Source: Chloranthus sessilifolius (taxonomy: Eukaryota > Streptophyta > Magnoliopsida > Chloranthales > Chloranthaceae). From it: DNA of 64,000 bases. Shown here one piece after another: positions 1 to 11,150 of this stretch; position 1 is the stretch's first letter, and every line of letters begins with the position of its first letter. A program made the position numbers and the translations under genes. The notes beneath the pieces are model-generated. The model did not search any database. It saw nothing but the letters and a program-made list of their open reading frames with translations, and was not told the DNA's origin. The stretch covers positions 7,132,866 through 7,196,865 of the forward strand of contig CM037587.1 of assembly GCA_021018995.1 (NCBI GenBank). Direction: 5' to 3'.

Positions 1-166
1 CTTCAAAAAAAAAAAAAAATCAAATGAAAGAGGTATAGGCCGATACCCATTCCGTATCGGACGATACCGATACCGGTATACTATATCGGGGGCGATACGT
101 ATTGGTTGGCTAAAATACTGATACGTATTGCTGATACCTATCGGTATCGGCCGATTCTTGATACCT
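1..166. mobile_element. hAT-like MITE remnant with GTATCGGCCGATAC palindromes
   Basis: The segment is made of overlapping degenerate copies of GTATCGGCCGATAC and CGATACGTATCGG. It ends in TTGATACCTTG, the complement of the CAAGGTATCAA-type terminus seen elsewhere in the window. The left end is cut by the window edge or replaced by an A-rich run, so no target duplication can be tested. Assigned by likeness to the copy at 776-991. Confidence 0.5.
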
Positions 167-382
167 TGGTGATGACACCTTGTGCTGCACCATTACCTAA
201 AATGATTCTATTTGATTTTCCTTTGCTGTTTCTTGACACCTTTGGAATTGCCCTGTAAGTAAAACCGACATTTTCCTTTCCATTTACGAAGCTCTATGGT
301 GAACTGGTTCGGAGGAAAAGCAAATTCAGTTCTACACTGCACATTTCTGGAAGGAGTGCCATTATTTAAGCCCTGCGAAACT

Positions 383-748
383 GTGACCTCACCCCAACTC
401 CTCCAGCTGGCATGAATTGATCGTTTACGAATCAGACGACGGAGATCGTTTTCATCCCAATCTTCCATTCGATTGAACTTGAGATCATACGCGTACAATC
501 AGACGGTACATTTTTTATTCCATGAAGCACCTCGAAAAGTGACCCTAAAATTATGTGGCACACATCACACTCAAACGTAATTTTAGGATCACTTTTGTGG
601 ATGTGTGCTACGTGGAATAAAAAAATGACCATCTGATGGTACGCCCATGATCTCAAGATCCGTTCTTTGGAAGAGGTGAGAAAAGATTTCCAGCATCTGA
701 TTCAAAGCGATCAATGCATACCAACTGAAGGAGATGGGGTGAGGTCAC
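383..748. mobile_element. Long-hairpin MITE, GGAGATCG family (Mutator-like), diverged
   Basis: Two inverted arms of more than 100 bases fold on each other. GTGACCTCACCCCA near 383 pairs with TGGGGTGAGGTCAC at 735-748, and further in GGAGATCG / AGATCC and the central ATTTTAGG blocks pair. No protein is encoded; frames read here are shadows of the hairpin. It belongs to the same family as 1566-2007 but has different outermost ends, so its borders are uncertain. Confidence 0.6.
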
Positions 749-775
749 AATTTTACGACATGTAAGTAATGTTGC

Positions 776-991
776 CAAGGGTCAAAATCTCGCTATTCTG
801 ATATGTATCGTGCAGCTCCAAACCGATACGTATCGGAATAGTAACTTACCGGACGATACATTGAATGTATCGTCCGGGCCTTCCCATACAAATTTGACGA
901 TACGGTACATTCAATGTACCGTATCGTCCTAGTCCAATACCGATACATATCGTCCGATTCATATTGGTATCGGACGATATTTTGATCCATG
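776..991. mobile_element. hAT-type MITE with CGATACGTATCGG palindromes and 8-bp TSD
   Basis: The termini are CAAGGGTCAAAAT and ATTTTGATCCATG, an inverted pair. The flanks are AATGTTGC (768-775) and AATGGTGC (992-999), which match at 7 of 8 bases. An 8-bp target duplication is typical of hAT elements. The interior is a run of overlapping palindromes such as CCGATACGTATCGG and ACATTCAATGT. Nothing is encoded. The weak TIR and strongly self-complementary interior mark it as non-autonomous. Confidence 0.75.
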
Positions 992-999
992 AATGGTGC

Positions 1000-1556
1000 C
1001 CTTCTGAAAGTCTATCTGTTGATATATCTATACTCTCTACATCATTCCATCTATTTATTCTTCTTTATGTAATAAAAAACCAAGTTTCCTTTATTTTACG
1101 CGGCCAAATTCTCTGAGAAATCTATATAATACATGGCAGTAATTGATACATTTCTTGTGTTGACTCTTACAGGAAAGAAATCTTCACACCAATGTACTTC
1201 TTCTTGGCTCGGAAACCGCTTTCTGCCTCTTCAGAATCCCAAGATGCTGCAGATGATATGTGAGGTTACTTTTAATCTTCTAAACGAAATTGGATTCTGA
1301 TGTCTTACCGAGTGATTAAATTCTAATAATGGTTTTTTTATTATTTTAATTTGATTATTCAAATAGGTTATTATGACTAAAATCTTGGTTAAATGAATGT
1401 TACAGCATAGCTCTTTCTAGGGAAGAATTGATCATGATCATGTGGATGGCACGGATTTTGAGGTTGACAAAGCAGTAGATGTTCTCATCGACTGCCGTTT
1501 CTCAGCGTTGAGATCAAGGTCCTAGACAGATTCTCCCTGTGGCCTGTACTCTGGTT
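1000..1556. other. No gene recognised; possible exon-like scrap near 1170-1270
   Basis: AT-rich sequence without a convincing coding frame. A pyrimidine-rich stretch ending CTTACAG at about 1164-1171 followed by a more balanced segment looks like an acceptor plus a short exon, but its translation matches no family I recognise. It is treated as unassigned. Confidence 0.3.
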
Positions 1557-1565
1557 CTTTTGGAA

Positions 1566-2007
1566 GGGTAGCTCTATTTGCGCTCACACGTTCTTTGAAA
1601 GTGCCTACGTCTCGGATCCCTTGCGAAACGTTGATTGCATCTAATTCGATGACAGATATTGTGTTGCACCTTGATCCTCCACACAATGGATCTTGAGATC
1701 ATGACGTACTTATCAGACGGTCAGTTTTTAATTACATGTGTCATAGATCCCAAAATAAGGATCTTCATTCATATGGCACACATCACGCTCAAATATGATT
1801 TTAGGGCTATTGTTTGGTGATTTGTGACACATGGAATCAAACACTGATCTTTGGATGACTGCGCAATGATCTCAAGATCCATTGTGTGGAATATCGGGGT
1901 TAATACCGATCTCTATCATCTGATTCGAAGCAATCAACGGCTTTTAAGAGTTTTGAGACGTAGGCGCTTTCAGAGAACAGAATGCGTGGGCAAGAATAGA
2001 GCTACCC
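1566..2007. mobile_element. Full-length Mutator-like MITE (GGGTAGCTC family) with 9-bp TSD
   Basis: The element begins GGGTAGCTCTATTTGCG and ends in the inverted form ...GAGCTACCC. The inverted arms run about 150-200 bases and include the words GACGTAGGCGC and GATCTTGAGATCAT. The flanks are CTTTTGGAA (1557-1565) and CTTCTGGAA (2008-2016), 8 of 9 identical, as expected for a Mutator-type target duplication. The frame read at 1851-2051 is a hairpin shadow. This copy is the reference for about a dozen partial relatives in the window. Confidence 0.8.
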
Positions 2008-2173
2008 CTTCTGGAAAGGGTGCCTTTGCTTCCATAGGTTATGGTGACTGATGCTTGCCACTGATCCTGAACATGGTCACCAAATTCGCTGAATTTCTAA
2101 GAATTCACGGTGCGATTTTAATTTTTTACAAATTAATCACAAATTTTTCAAAAATTCATGATCAATTCTTTTA

Positions 2174-2487
2174 GGGAGATGCATCTTGCACACGAAATTT
2201 GTATCGTTGCACATCTTTTACAAAAAAATAATTTATATTTTTAGGACTTGTGTCATGTGGAACACCATCCAAGCTGTCTGATCCAAAGGCCATGATTTAA
2301 AGATCATTCGTGTCAAAGATAGGCACAAAACACGATCTCTATCATCTGATTCAACCCAGTCAAAGCCCATCATCTGATTCGTTGGAGACAATGTTTGGTG
2401 CCATTCTTTGGCACCGAAGATCTTGGCTTAGATGTTGTTACATTTGACACAAGTCCCCAAAATATCGTGGTGCAAGTTGTAGCTCCC
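2174..2487. mobile_element. Mutator-like MITE, GGGAG...CTTGCAC family, 9-bp TSD
   Basis: The termini GGGAGATGCATCTTGCAC and its inverted partner at 2470-2487 (GTGCAAGTTGTAGCTCCC) match imperfectly. The flanks ATTCTTTTA (2165-2173) and AATCTTTTA (2488-2496) match at 8 of 9. It is the same family as 17517-17875 and 45114-45519. No coding potential. Confidence 0.75.
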
Positions 2488-2809
2488 AATCTTTTATTGT
2501 TCGTGGGCACCATAAGTCCTGACTTGTAAATATATTTAAAATCAATGTCATTTTTTTATTATTGCTATGAAAATTCTCCAATTATTTTCCCGGATTATAA
2601 CCTTGCCAACCCCGACTTGGTGATTATGATCCTGAAATTGAGGAGCATTATTTGAACTTTGAAATCCGTGCCATAGGTTCCCTTCTTTTTCAAATAAAAA
2701 GCGGGGACCAGAAAAGGACTCATTTTCGTTTGAAAAATTTGAGCTGTTTGCGTTTCCTCACTTGTATTGCATATTTGCATCTAAGAGTGAGCTGCTTATC
2801 AAGGAAGCC

Positions 2810-2905
2810 TGAAACCGAAATTTCAGCCGAAAACATCACCATACATTCTAAAACCGAAACATTTCAGCCGAAATCTGAAGATTTCGGCCGAAATTTTGAT
2901 CCATG
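2810..2905. mobile_element. Short hAT-type MITE with CCGAAATTTCGG palindromes
   Basis: It starts CAAGG and ends ATTTTGATCCATG. The inside is overlapping words of CCGAAATTTC and TTTCGGCCGAAA. The flanks CTGCTTAT (2802-2809) and GTGCGTAT (2906-2913) match at 6 of 8, so the target duplication is suggestive only. It shares its ends with 776-991 but has a different interior word. Confidence 0.6.
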
Positions 2906-2913
2906 GTGCGTAT

Positions 2914-3500
2914 GCTCTGGGAGGTCTCTTCCTTTCCATCTGATCGCACAGATCAGGGCATCAAAATGGGAAGTACAACAATGTAGTTGTTGAACATGGA
3001 TGAACTATGTTGTGAATTGGTTCACACACCATATCCAAAAGGGCTTTTTTAACATAACTTTGAGAGTCTGCGAGATCCTTGACCCAGCGGTTTTAACTAA
3101 TGCTAATTATCTGTCGAGATACCAATATTACCATTGCCTTATGACACATTTTTACGAAGTAGTTCAATTTCTTGCCAATCAAATTATTCAACTGTTTGAT
3201 TCTGAAGTGGTTGAAATGTTTCGTTTAATCTTGTTTTGAGGTGGGAGAGAAAATAGGAAAACAAAATCCATCCTTATCTTAAACTTATTAAGGGATTTGA
3301 GAGAAGAGGAAATAATGATTATCTTTTAAAGTTATTTAGAGGATAGTAGAGAAAATAGGGAAAAATTGTAGTTTTTTTTACCATGTGATTACAACACGGC
3401 TATGCATGTTTAACTTGGACGATCGTATGATTTTGATCAGGGAGAAATTGAATGACCAAACATTTTTTAACCACTATGTTAGGATATATGTGTCGTTTTT
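2914..3500. other. No gene recognised
   Basis: Short open frames occur (for example 3000-3239), but they have no recognisable domain and the region turns strongly AT-rich toward 3240. I see nothing I can name. Confidence 0.3.
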
Positions 3501-3507
3501 AAAATTA

Positions 3508-4015
3508 CTAGTAAAAGGGCACGTTTGAACTTTATTTTTTAGAAATCTATCAGTTGATTTGAACATAAAAAAAAAAATATAGTATATCTAGTGTTCGATA
3601 CTATATTTTATGATTTATTAAAGACAAAAAAAGAAACTATATTTTATGATTTATTAAAGACAAAAAACGAAACTTATTGCATGATTTATTAAAGACAAAA
3701 AAGAAACTATATTTTATGATTTATTAAAGACAAAAAAAGAAACTTATTGCTATATTTCATATGTCTTTATTATTTATAATTTAAAATTATAGAAAATTTA
3801 ATAAAAAATAAAAAAAATATAACTTATATTATCAACTATAGAACATAAAGAAAAAAAATAAAAATTAACAAATAAGTATAATCTGGAAAATTCAATTAAA
3901 TCGAAAACGAGTATTTATTCCTTCTCCTTCTCGACTTTGATAAATTGTATCTTAATTCTTTGACACATGTATGACCTTGTAAGATAATTTTGATAAATTA
4001 TATTTTGCACTGATT
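3508..4015 (-). mobile_element. Non-autonomous Helitron-like end, copy 1
   Basis: On the minus strand the 3' terminus reads ...CTTTTACTAG followed by T, the CTRR end of Helitrons. The subterminal hairpin is eroded in this copy but clear in the relative at 8441 (CACGTGCATTTGCACGTG). The body is AT-rich, contains a short tandem of GATTTATTAAAGACAAAAAA at about 3610-3745, and aligns with 8441-8890. No Rep/helicase frame is present. The 5' TC end was not located. Confidence 0.5.
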
Positions 4016-4418
4016 TTTGATATATTTGTTCATGTGACTCTTTAATTATTCTAAATTAATCCTAAAATTGAAAAATAAACCATATTTTACTTATAAAAAA
4101 GTCTTGGCTCATTATACTTTTTCTAAGATAATTGGAGATACTCATATTGTTGGATTGTGATGGTAGGTACCTAAGAGAGTCAGAGCCTAGACATCATGCA
4201 CCCATGTAGCCTTGGAATAGGTCTATTAGTCTACATCATAATATGAAACTCTTAAGTGGTACATGTGAAAAATTTGAGCGAAAACGTTATTTATGCACCA
4301 AACATTGTGGGATAAGACAAGCTTGATAAGACATGCTTAAAGCTTCAATTGACTTGGGTGACTTCAGCTAAATACCATTTGAACAATATCATGGTCTTCC
4401 TTAATATATTTATATATA
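4016..4418. other. AT-rich spacer between two Helitron-like ends
   Basis: No coding frame, no terminal repeats. It does not align with the corresponding spacer 8895-9430 of the duplicated block, so one of the two spacers has been replaced. Confidence 0.3.
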
Positions 4419-5060
4419 CTAGTAAAAGTACATGTGTGTTGTACGTGGATACTATAAAATGAAATATTGTGATAAAAAATGATTTTAATTATGAGTTAAA
4501 ATTTATTGATCATATAAAATTATAATCGTATATTATTAGTTAATTATTAAAACATTAATAACAATTATTGTTAAATATTATATTGATTCGAGTATTTTGT
4601 AGAACTTATTCTTTTATAATATCTAAAATTTTAAATTTAATTAAAATTCGTCTTACACAATGGTACACATGTCAAAATATTAATTTTGATTGATGAAGAA
4701 AATCAAATCAATAAAAAATTAGGCTGGTAAAGTAACAAATCTAATTAAATTATCAAAATTATTTGGTTTCAATAGTTTCTTAATTTTTTCATTTATAGTA
4801 AATACTACATTTTTATTTATGCATGATAATATACGATTATATTTATTTACTATATTTAAATGTTTACTTTTTACTATAGATACATGTTTCTATCTTATTA
4901 CGTTTGATTAATTCGATGATATACTAATTTTATATGTTTAATAAAAAATTTTAATTGTTAATTTCTACTTTAATTTTATAATAAATAATGTAACTAAATC
5001 AATAGGCTTCGAATTTTCATACCCTACTTATTTATTAATAATTATTAAAAACATGAATAG
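4419..5060 (-). mobile_element. Non-autonomous Helitron-like end, copy 2
   Basis: ACTAGTAAAAGTACATGTG at 4418-4436 is, on the minus strand, a hairpin-like segment followed by CTTTTACTAG. The body is AT-rich and aligns with 9434-9800, which has lost its CTAG. No proteins are encoded. Confidence 0.5.
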
Positions 5061-5084
5061 TAATCTCCATCCATCCATAGGGGT

Positions 5085-5205
5085 GCAAGTTTTGACCAGA
5101 AACCCGAACTGGACTTGAAAATCGGCGAATCGAACTGGTCTAAACAGACTTGAAAATCGATATTAAACCTATTCTGGACCCGTTTTGATTTTGGGGAGCA
5201 AAGTA
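5085..5205. mobile_element. hAT-like MITE fragment, GGGGTGCAAGTTTTGA type
   Basis: It begins AGGGGTGCAAGTTTTGACC. The inside alternates CCCGAACTGG, GAATCGAACTGG and AAAATCG words. The right end is not clear. Relatives occur at 9825-9940, 10118-10240 and 46393-46723; the last has a possible 8-bp target duplication. Confidence 0.45.
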
Positions 5206-5274
5206 GAGAATTGATTAGGTAGGATGAGAAAATAAAAAAAGTAGCCTAAAATAATAAAATGGTGATTGCACCCA

Positions 5275-5610
5275 TTCAAATCCATGATTGCTTGCAATTA
5301 GGTGATGGAGATCGTTTTTCACCCCAATCTTTCATAGAATAGATCTTGAGACTATAACCTTACCCTCAAATGAGTAGTTTCTTATTCTGTGTGGCACATA
5401 TCTCAAAAAGAGACCCTACAATCACGTTTGAGCTGATGTATGTCATGTGATTTTAGGCAACATTTTTGTGATTTATGCCACATGAAATAAAAAAATGATT
5501 GTTCGATGGCATCGAACGCCCATGGTTTCAAGATCGCTTAGAGGAAGATTGGGGAGAAACATGATCTTCATATTCTGACTCCAAGCAGTCAATGGGTTTG
5601 AATTGGCTTT
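5275..5610. mobile_element. GGAGATCG-family hairpin MITE
   Basis: GATGGAGATCGTTTTTCACC near 5304 pairs with the inverted arm ending near 5600, and the centre again carries the ATTTTAGG...CACATG blocks. The outer ends are diverged, so no target duplication is called. Confidence 0.6.
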
Positions 5611-6400
5611 AGACGTAGGCGCGGACAGAAGTACCTATAAAAATACGGGGAGTGATTACTTGCATCGAAAAATTATGCTATTACACCCAATTTAAAAGAA
5701 AATTTAATATTTATGGGACGCAGCCACTTGGACGATATACATCTTATTTTTTACTAAGATGTGTTCCGATCATGAACAATCACTTGGATTGTTTAGATTT
5801 ATCCCAAATATTTGTAATATGACATAACATTGAGGTTTTCTTTGTTGGTGTAAGATCGGAGCTGTTTGAGATAACTCGGAAATCCGAGATTTCAAACGAT
5901 GCTTTAAACCCATTGATTGCTTCGGATCAGGTGATGGAGATCGGTTTTCACCCCGATCTTTCACAAAATGGATCTTGAGAACATTAAACACATATGAGAC
6001 AGACAGTTTGTGTGAAAAAAGATCCTTTGTGGAGAAGATCAGAGTGAAAAATGATCTCCATCATCTGATCCTCATCAATCAATGATTTTCAATGGACCTG
6101 ACATGTTGACGCTTCCTATATTGGTGAAAGGCTAATCCACGTTACAAATCTCGTGTGCAAGCTTGAGCTCCCTGTATTAGCCGATGCACCTTACTCCAAC
6201 AAAAGGATTAAAGGGAAAACATCTGAAGCTATATCTCCACCCTCCAATCAATAATAGCCGGAGTAACAGACTAATAGCGCATGGAAACCAGCTAGCTATT
6301 TTATGGTATATACTATAGTACTATATATCATAAAATATATTATAGTATAAATTTTTAAAATTTATATTATTGATGGTGTAAAATCTTTTAAACATCATTT
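5611..6400. other. MITE fragments and unassigned sequence
   Basis: 5925-6100 is a short, internally deleted member of the GGAGATCG family (GATGGAGATCGGTTTTCACC on the left, the inverted arm on the right). 6300-6360 is a small TATAGTA-rich palindrome. The remainder shows no gene. Confidence 0.4.
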
Positions 6401-6753
6401 AAGTGACGGTTACGAGAGTTGGCCCCTTTCTATTTTCACAAAATAGATCTTAATATAATGAAGCATATATCAAACGATTAAATTTTAATTACATGTATCA
6501 CATATTCTCAAAAAATGCCATAAAAATCACGTTTGAATGTGATGTATTTCATGATTACGGCCATATTTTGGGGAGTTGTAAAATGTAGAATAAAAAATTA
6601 GCCGTCTGATATATGAGTCATGATCTTAAGATCTATTATGTGGAAGATCAACGCGAAATACAACCTCCATCTGATCTGACGCAATAAGCAATTTTCAAGA
6701 GGCTTGAGGCGTGGGTGCTTTCACTAAATAGGTGGGCGCAAATAGAGTTGCCC
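6400..6753. mobile_element. GGAGATCG/GGGTAGCTC-family MITE, left end worn
   Basis: The right end GTGGGCGCAAATAGAGTTGC then CC matches the terminus of the full copy at 1566-2007. The left arm is recognisable from CACAAAATAGATCTTAA onward but lacks a clear outer end. Confidence 0.55.
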
Positions 6754-6909
6754 AAATGAGTTTAATGCTCTCAGCTTGCAAGCAACCGCCTTAGGCGGTT
6801 ACTCTGTCGGATACCAGTTCATCTGGTCACCATTCTCTCAACACCCATACACCCATACGGTCACCATTCTCTTTGTTTTTTTTGGCCTTAAAAAGCTCCA
6901 AGAATTTGT

Positions 6910-7374
6910 ATGGTCGTCTCCATAGAGGTGAAGGAGAGAGTGACTTTGGTCCATGGTCTCCACTCCCTAATCCTCCCCTCAACCTTCTCTCTCCTCATCA
7001 CACCTCAAATCTTAGCCCAGGTATTTCCTGGCTCGACACTCACTGCTTCCACCCGAAACGTTACATGGCTCTCACCAAATAGCGGTTTCTCTTTCGGTTT
7101 CTTACCCACCACAACCAACCCATCTCTCTTCTTCGCTGGCTTCTTCCTCTCAAACAACCTGGTCTGGACCGCCGCCAACGGCTCCGCACCTGTTTCTTCA
7201 TCTAGCACCATCGATTTCCAATCCAACGGTAATCTATGCGTGGTCAACGAATCCGGCATCGTGGTCAAAGAAGAGGCCGACGACAACGATATAATATGCC
7301 CCTCCCTCTTTGGTGGTGGGGACAACAATGGGTCTCTTCTTTTAAGGGCGGAAGGAAGCCATCACTTAACATGA
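6910..7374 (+). pseudogene. Truncated G-type lectin S-receptor-like kinase, N-terminal fragment
   Basis: The frame holds 154 codons. A hydrophobic, leader-like stretch (SLILPSTFSLLITPQILA) is followed by VFPGSTLTAS, then LSPNSGFSFGF, LFFAGFFLSNNLVWTAA and a GNLCVVNESGIVV segment. That order (leader, SPN..F.FGF, VVWTAN-like, GNL.L.N..G) is the start of the bulb-lectin domain of G-type lectin receptor kinases and EP1-like glycoproteins. Whole family members run to roughly 800 residues with S-locus, PAN, transmembrane and kinase domains. Here the lectin domain stops midway, and none of those domains follows in the next kilobases. I take it as a truncated pseudogene. The upstream start codon may not be the ancestral one. 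A small expressed secreted protein is possible but not supported. Confidence 0.65.
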
Positions 7375-7399
7375 CTCTTCTACGCTTTAGTTGGTTTTG

Positions 7400-7780
7400 C
7401 AACCAAGGGTGTAGTGAGGCTTTTACTACCGTTTTGGAATCCGGCCAGGGAGCCATATATTGGTGAGAATTTGGCTCACGAGAAATTGAACAAAATTTGT
7501 TGAATTGACCTAATTTTTGCATTAGTATATATATATGAATTTTTAAGAGATTAGTACTCTAAAATCAAAAGTACTAGAGATTCAAGCTTGCTCGCTAATT
7601 ATTTAAACAATGATGTTTTCTCTTTCTAAAAGGACTTGAATACCCTTTAACTAAATCGAGCGGCTAGTCATTGATGTTGCCGGGGCTGCCAACAGACATA
7701 GCGGTTGCTTGATACGGTAATCCCATCAGGTACATAAATACACAAACAAAAAAAGATAATAATTGATTTACCATTTTGCA
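7400..7780. other. No gene recognised downstream of the lectin fragment
   Basis: A few tens of codons after the fragment (to about 7466) keep balanced base composition and could be decayed receptor sequence, but I cannot align them to a domain. The rest is AT-rich. Confidence 0.25.
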
Positions 7781-7909
7781 GCAGCTCCGTTGATGAAATC
7801 CCAACTCTCGAATTGCTTGTGGGCTCTTAAAGAATCTCAATTTCAGCAGCTCCTTTGACGAAATCCCAACTCTCTGAATTGCTTGTCGGTTCTTAAAGAA
7901 TCTCAATTT
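7781..7909. repeat. Two-copy tandem repeat of about 65 bp
   Basis: GCAGCTCCGTTGATGAAATC... (from about 7782) is repeated as GCAGCTCCTTTGACGAAATC... (from about 7847). Each copy ends TCTTAAAGAATCTCAATTT. The copies differ at a handful of positions. Confidence 0.8.
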
Positions 7910-8059
7910 CTACCAATTTCATGTAGATTACAAGCTTTAGTAAAGATGTTGGAAGAGGAAATAGGAAATGGCGATTTGAGTCTTTTACTACTGCTAAAAG
8001 TACTAACATCAAAAGAGGTAAGATTTTCTAGTTTAATTAGAAGTGTAATAAGTTTAGTT

Positions 8060-8300
8060 AGATTTTCTACTTTAATTTGAAGTGCCCAGTTCCTACTTTA
8101 ATTAGAAGTGCTTTCAAATGTCTACTTTAATTAGATTTTGTTTAATTAGCTGGAAAAGTTCCAAGAACTTCGTTAATTTCCTACTTTAATTAGAAGTGTC
8201 AGTTCTTACTTTAATTAGAAGTGCCTAATTCAAATGTATACTTTAATTAGATTTTGTTCAATTAGCTGAAAGAGTTCCGAGAACTTTGTTAATTAGAAAA
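8060..8300. repeat. Two-copy tandem repeat of about 118 bp built on CTACTTTAATTAGAAGTG
   Basis: The order CAGTTCCTACTTTAATTAGA, CAAATGTCTACTTTAATTAG, AATTAGCTGGAAAAGTTCC, GAACTTCGTTAATT is repeated with small changes from about 8180. Within each unit the 13-base word TACTTTAATTAGA occurs several times, so this is a repeat of repeats. Confidence 0.7.
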
Positions 8301-8440
8301 TATAGGGATAGAGAAGGAAGAACTTGAGGGTAGATAGAGAAGCTTAAGGGTATTTTGTTCCTAGGGATATTTTGTTCCTAAAAGTATGAAAATATCAAAA
8401 TTGACAGAATAAAACGTATCATTCGTGCTTTTATATAGTA

Positions 8441-10112
8441 CTAGTAAAAAGACACGTGCAAATGCACGTGGATATTAGGACCTTTAAATGATCGAATTTT
8501 ATTTTTAGACATCTATAGGGTGATTTGAACATAAAAAAATATAGTATTTCAAGCGTTCGTTACTATGCTTTATGATTTAGTAAAGACAAAAAAATATATT
8601 TATTATTAAGTTTCTTATATCTTTATTATGTATAATTTAAAATTATAAAAAATTTAATAAAAAATAAAAAAATATAACTTATATGGTCAATTATAGAACA
8701 TAAAGAAAAATAAATAAAAACTAACAAATAAGTATAATCTAGAAATTTTAATTAAATCGAAAATGGGTATTTATTCCTTTTCGACTTTAACTTTCTTGAG
8801 GATTTGATCGTCTACATCATCCGTAGTCTCAAATTTAATGTTTTGGGATATCTACAACCTTGTAAGATAATTTTGATAAATTGCATTTTGCACTTTGACT
8901 TGAAAGAAATACTCATTTTCGAAATATTGACACCAAATTTGATTTTAAGGTCACTTTTTTGGGATCTGTGTCACGTCAAATCAACGTCTGACCATTTGAT
9001 GGTACGCCCATTATCTCGAGATCAAGTGTGTGAAAAGTTGGAACAAAAAAATTCTCCATCATTTAGTTTAAAACTGTCAATTAGATTCGGTGGACATAGT
9101 TAATTAAAGGTAAAATTACATTTTGATAAAATCACCTGTCATTCATCTCGTTTAAATTTGATTTTAAGGTCACCTTGAAATTTATGCATGTCAAATCAAT
9201 ATCTAACTGTCTGATGGTACGCCCATAATCTCAAGATCAAGTGTGTGAAAGATTGGAACGAAAAACACTGTTATCATCCATTTCAAAGCAGTTAATGGGT
9301 TTTAACATGGGCGTTCTCAAATATTTAGTTGAGATATTTAAAGGTATGTTTGGAGGTGGGATTTTAATTGGCATGCTGAGTTGCTATAGTTTGATCAGGT
9401 CTAATTGGTTGAATTTTAAATGCGGTTCAAACATATTTGAGAAGTACATGTGCATTGCACGTGGACACTGTAAAATGAAATATTTTGTTTAAGGATGATT
9501 TTAATTATGAGTTAAAATTGACCGATCGTATAAAATCATAATCGTATATTATCAGGCAATCACTAAAAAACTAATAACAATTATTGTAAAATATTATATT
9601 GATTCGAGTATTTTGTAGAACTTATTATAGATACATGTTTTTATCCTATCATGTTTGATTAATTCGATGATATACTAATTATATATGTTTAATAAAATTT
9701 TCTTAATTGCTAATTTCTACTTTAATTTTATAATAACTAATGTAATTAAGGCTTCAAATTTTCATACCCTATATATTTATTAATTATTATTAAAAATATG
9801 AATAGTAATGTTCACCCATACATAGGGGTCCAAGTTTTGACTCAAAACTCAAACCTGGCCTGAAAATCGGCGAATCGAACTAGTTCAAACAAACCCGAAA
9901 AGCGATAATGAACCTATTCTGGACTGTTTTGATTTTTGGGGGGAAAAATAAAAAATTTATTAGATAGTATGAGAAAACTGAGAAAGTAGTTTAAAATAAT
10001 AAAATGGTGATTGCACCCCATTCAAATTCATGATTGCTTGAAATTAGGTAATGGAGATCGTTTTTCACCCTAATTTTTCGTAGAATAGTTCTTGAGATTA
10101 CGATCTTACCCT
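8441..10112. repeat. Diverged second copy of the 3508-5365 block (Helitron ends plus MITE starts)
   Basis: The block order repeats in the same orientation: a CTAG-hairpin Helitron end (8441; minus-strand CACGTGCATTTGCACGTG hairpin intact), the AT-rich body, a second Helitron-like end (about 9434), a GGGTCCAAGTTTTGACTC element (9827), and the start of a GGAGATCG MITE (about 10020). The middle spacer differs and carries two GGAGATCG-family half copies (about 8940-9090 and 9155-9310). Confidence 0.65.
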
Positions 10113-10117
10113 TGTAT

Positions 10118-10240
10118 GGGTGTAAGTTTTGAATCGAAATCCGAACTCGCCCAAAAAACCTAAGTAATTGAACCATCCCCAATCGATTCAAAAATCGGTT
10201 CAAACCGAATCTGATTTCGATTTAGGTGGGAAAAGTCGAA
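10118..10240. mobile_element. hAT-like MITE fragment, GTGTAAGTTTTGAATC type
   Basis: GGGTGTAAGTTTTGAATCG followed by degenerate AATCGATTC / CGGTTCAAACCGAAT words. No second terminus is visible. Confidence 0.35.
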
Positions 10241-10469
10241 AACCGATTAAGTAAGATGAGAAAATTTGATTAGGAGTATATTAATCGTGGCTCAAAGGTG
10301 GTTTCAACATGCCAATAAATTATTATTTGGGTAACTTAACACCCGTGAAATCTTAGAGGGCATCTATGCAAAAAATCATTGACTCTTTGTATTAGTTGAT
10401 GGAGATCATTTTTCTGCCCAATCTTTCACATAAGGGAATTTGATATTAAAGTAAGTCAAATATTATATA

Positions 10470-10738
10470 GCAAAATTGTTAATTCTAATAACTTTGTGGG
10501 TTTCTTTAAAGGTGTTAAAAAAGATAACTTTTATGGTAAAGTTGTTAATTTTTTTAACTTTGTAAGTTTCTTTGAAGGTGTTAGAAAAGAAAACTTTTAT
10601 GGCAAAATTGTTAATTCTCTTAAATTTGTGGGTTTCTTTGAAGAAGTTAAAAATAAGGAAGGAAAGAGAATTTATTTAGATACCATTATTCACATATTCT
10701 CATTGGAAAAGAGATTCTATGTTTTAGGGAGGAGTTAA
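10470..10738 (+). repeat. In-frame tandem repeat, unit about 72 bp, roughly 2.7 copies
   Basis: An open frame (10496-10738, 80 codons) is built of a repeated block: FFKGVKKDNFYGKVVN, FFEGVRKENFYGKIVN and FFEEVKNKEGK. The nucleotide units are GTGGGTTTCTTTAAAGGTG... and relatives. It is not a known protein family to me. The frame may be open only because the unit length is a multiple of three. A partial unit recurs at about 11146-11260. Confidence 0.6.
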
Positions 10739-10759
10739 GGATATTTTTGGTATTACAAA

Positions 10760-11150
10760 ATGTGACAGAAACTATTTTTACTTTTAGAAAAGTCCTCCTG
10801 TCCTCCATGGGAGGACGGTTACCGTCCTCCAAGCTTCTACATGGAGCTCCACGTGGCAACCAAAATATTGTTTCGATGCCACATGGAGCGCGGGTGCATT
10901 GCTTAGATCATTCTTAAATTTTTTTTTTTTTGAAAACTCATCTCCACCGTCTGTTTTTTGAACCGTAAAATGTGGACCAATGAAATCCGTTAAACTTTGA
11001 CTTGTGAGTTAAAAAAAAAAAATTCGATTTTTTTTTTAAAGTATTGATCTATACCGTCCACTTGTGCTCCACGTGGCACCCAAATACTATTTTGAGTACC
11101 ACGTGTATCTTGGAGGATGGTCACCGGCTCTCTTGACTTTTATATGACTC
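10760..11150. other. Insert between repeat copies, with CCTCC/GGAGG and CCACGTGG words
   Basis: The segment has TCCATGGGAGGACGG near its left end and CTTGGAGGATGG near its right end, and two AGCTCCACGTGGC-like words about 230 bases apart. The flanking sequence (CTTAAATTTGTGGGTTTC...) is present on both sides, which suggests an insertion or local duplication. No gene. Confidence 0.35.

Noticed and set aside
7005-7328. 107-codon minus-strand frame
   Set aside because: It is the shadow of the lectin-kinase fragment on the plus strand, which has recognisable motifs.
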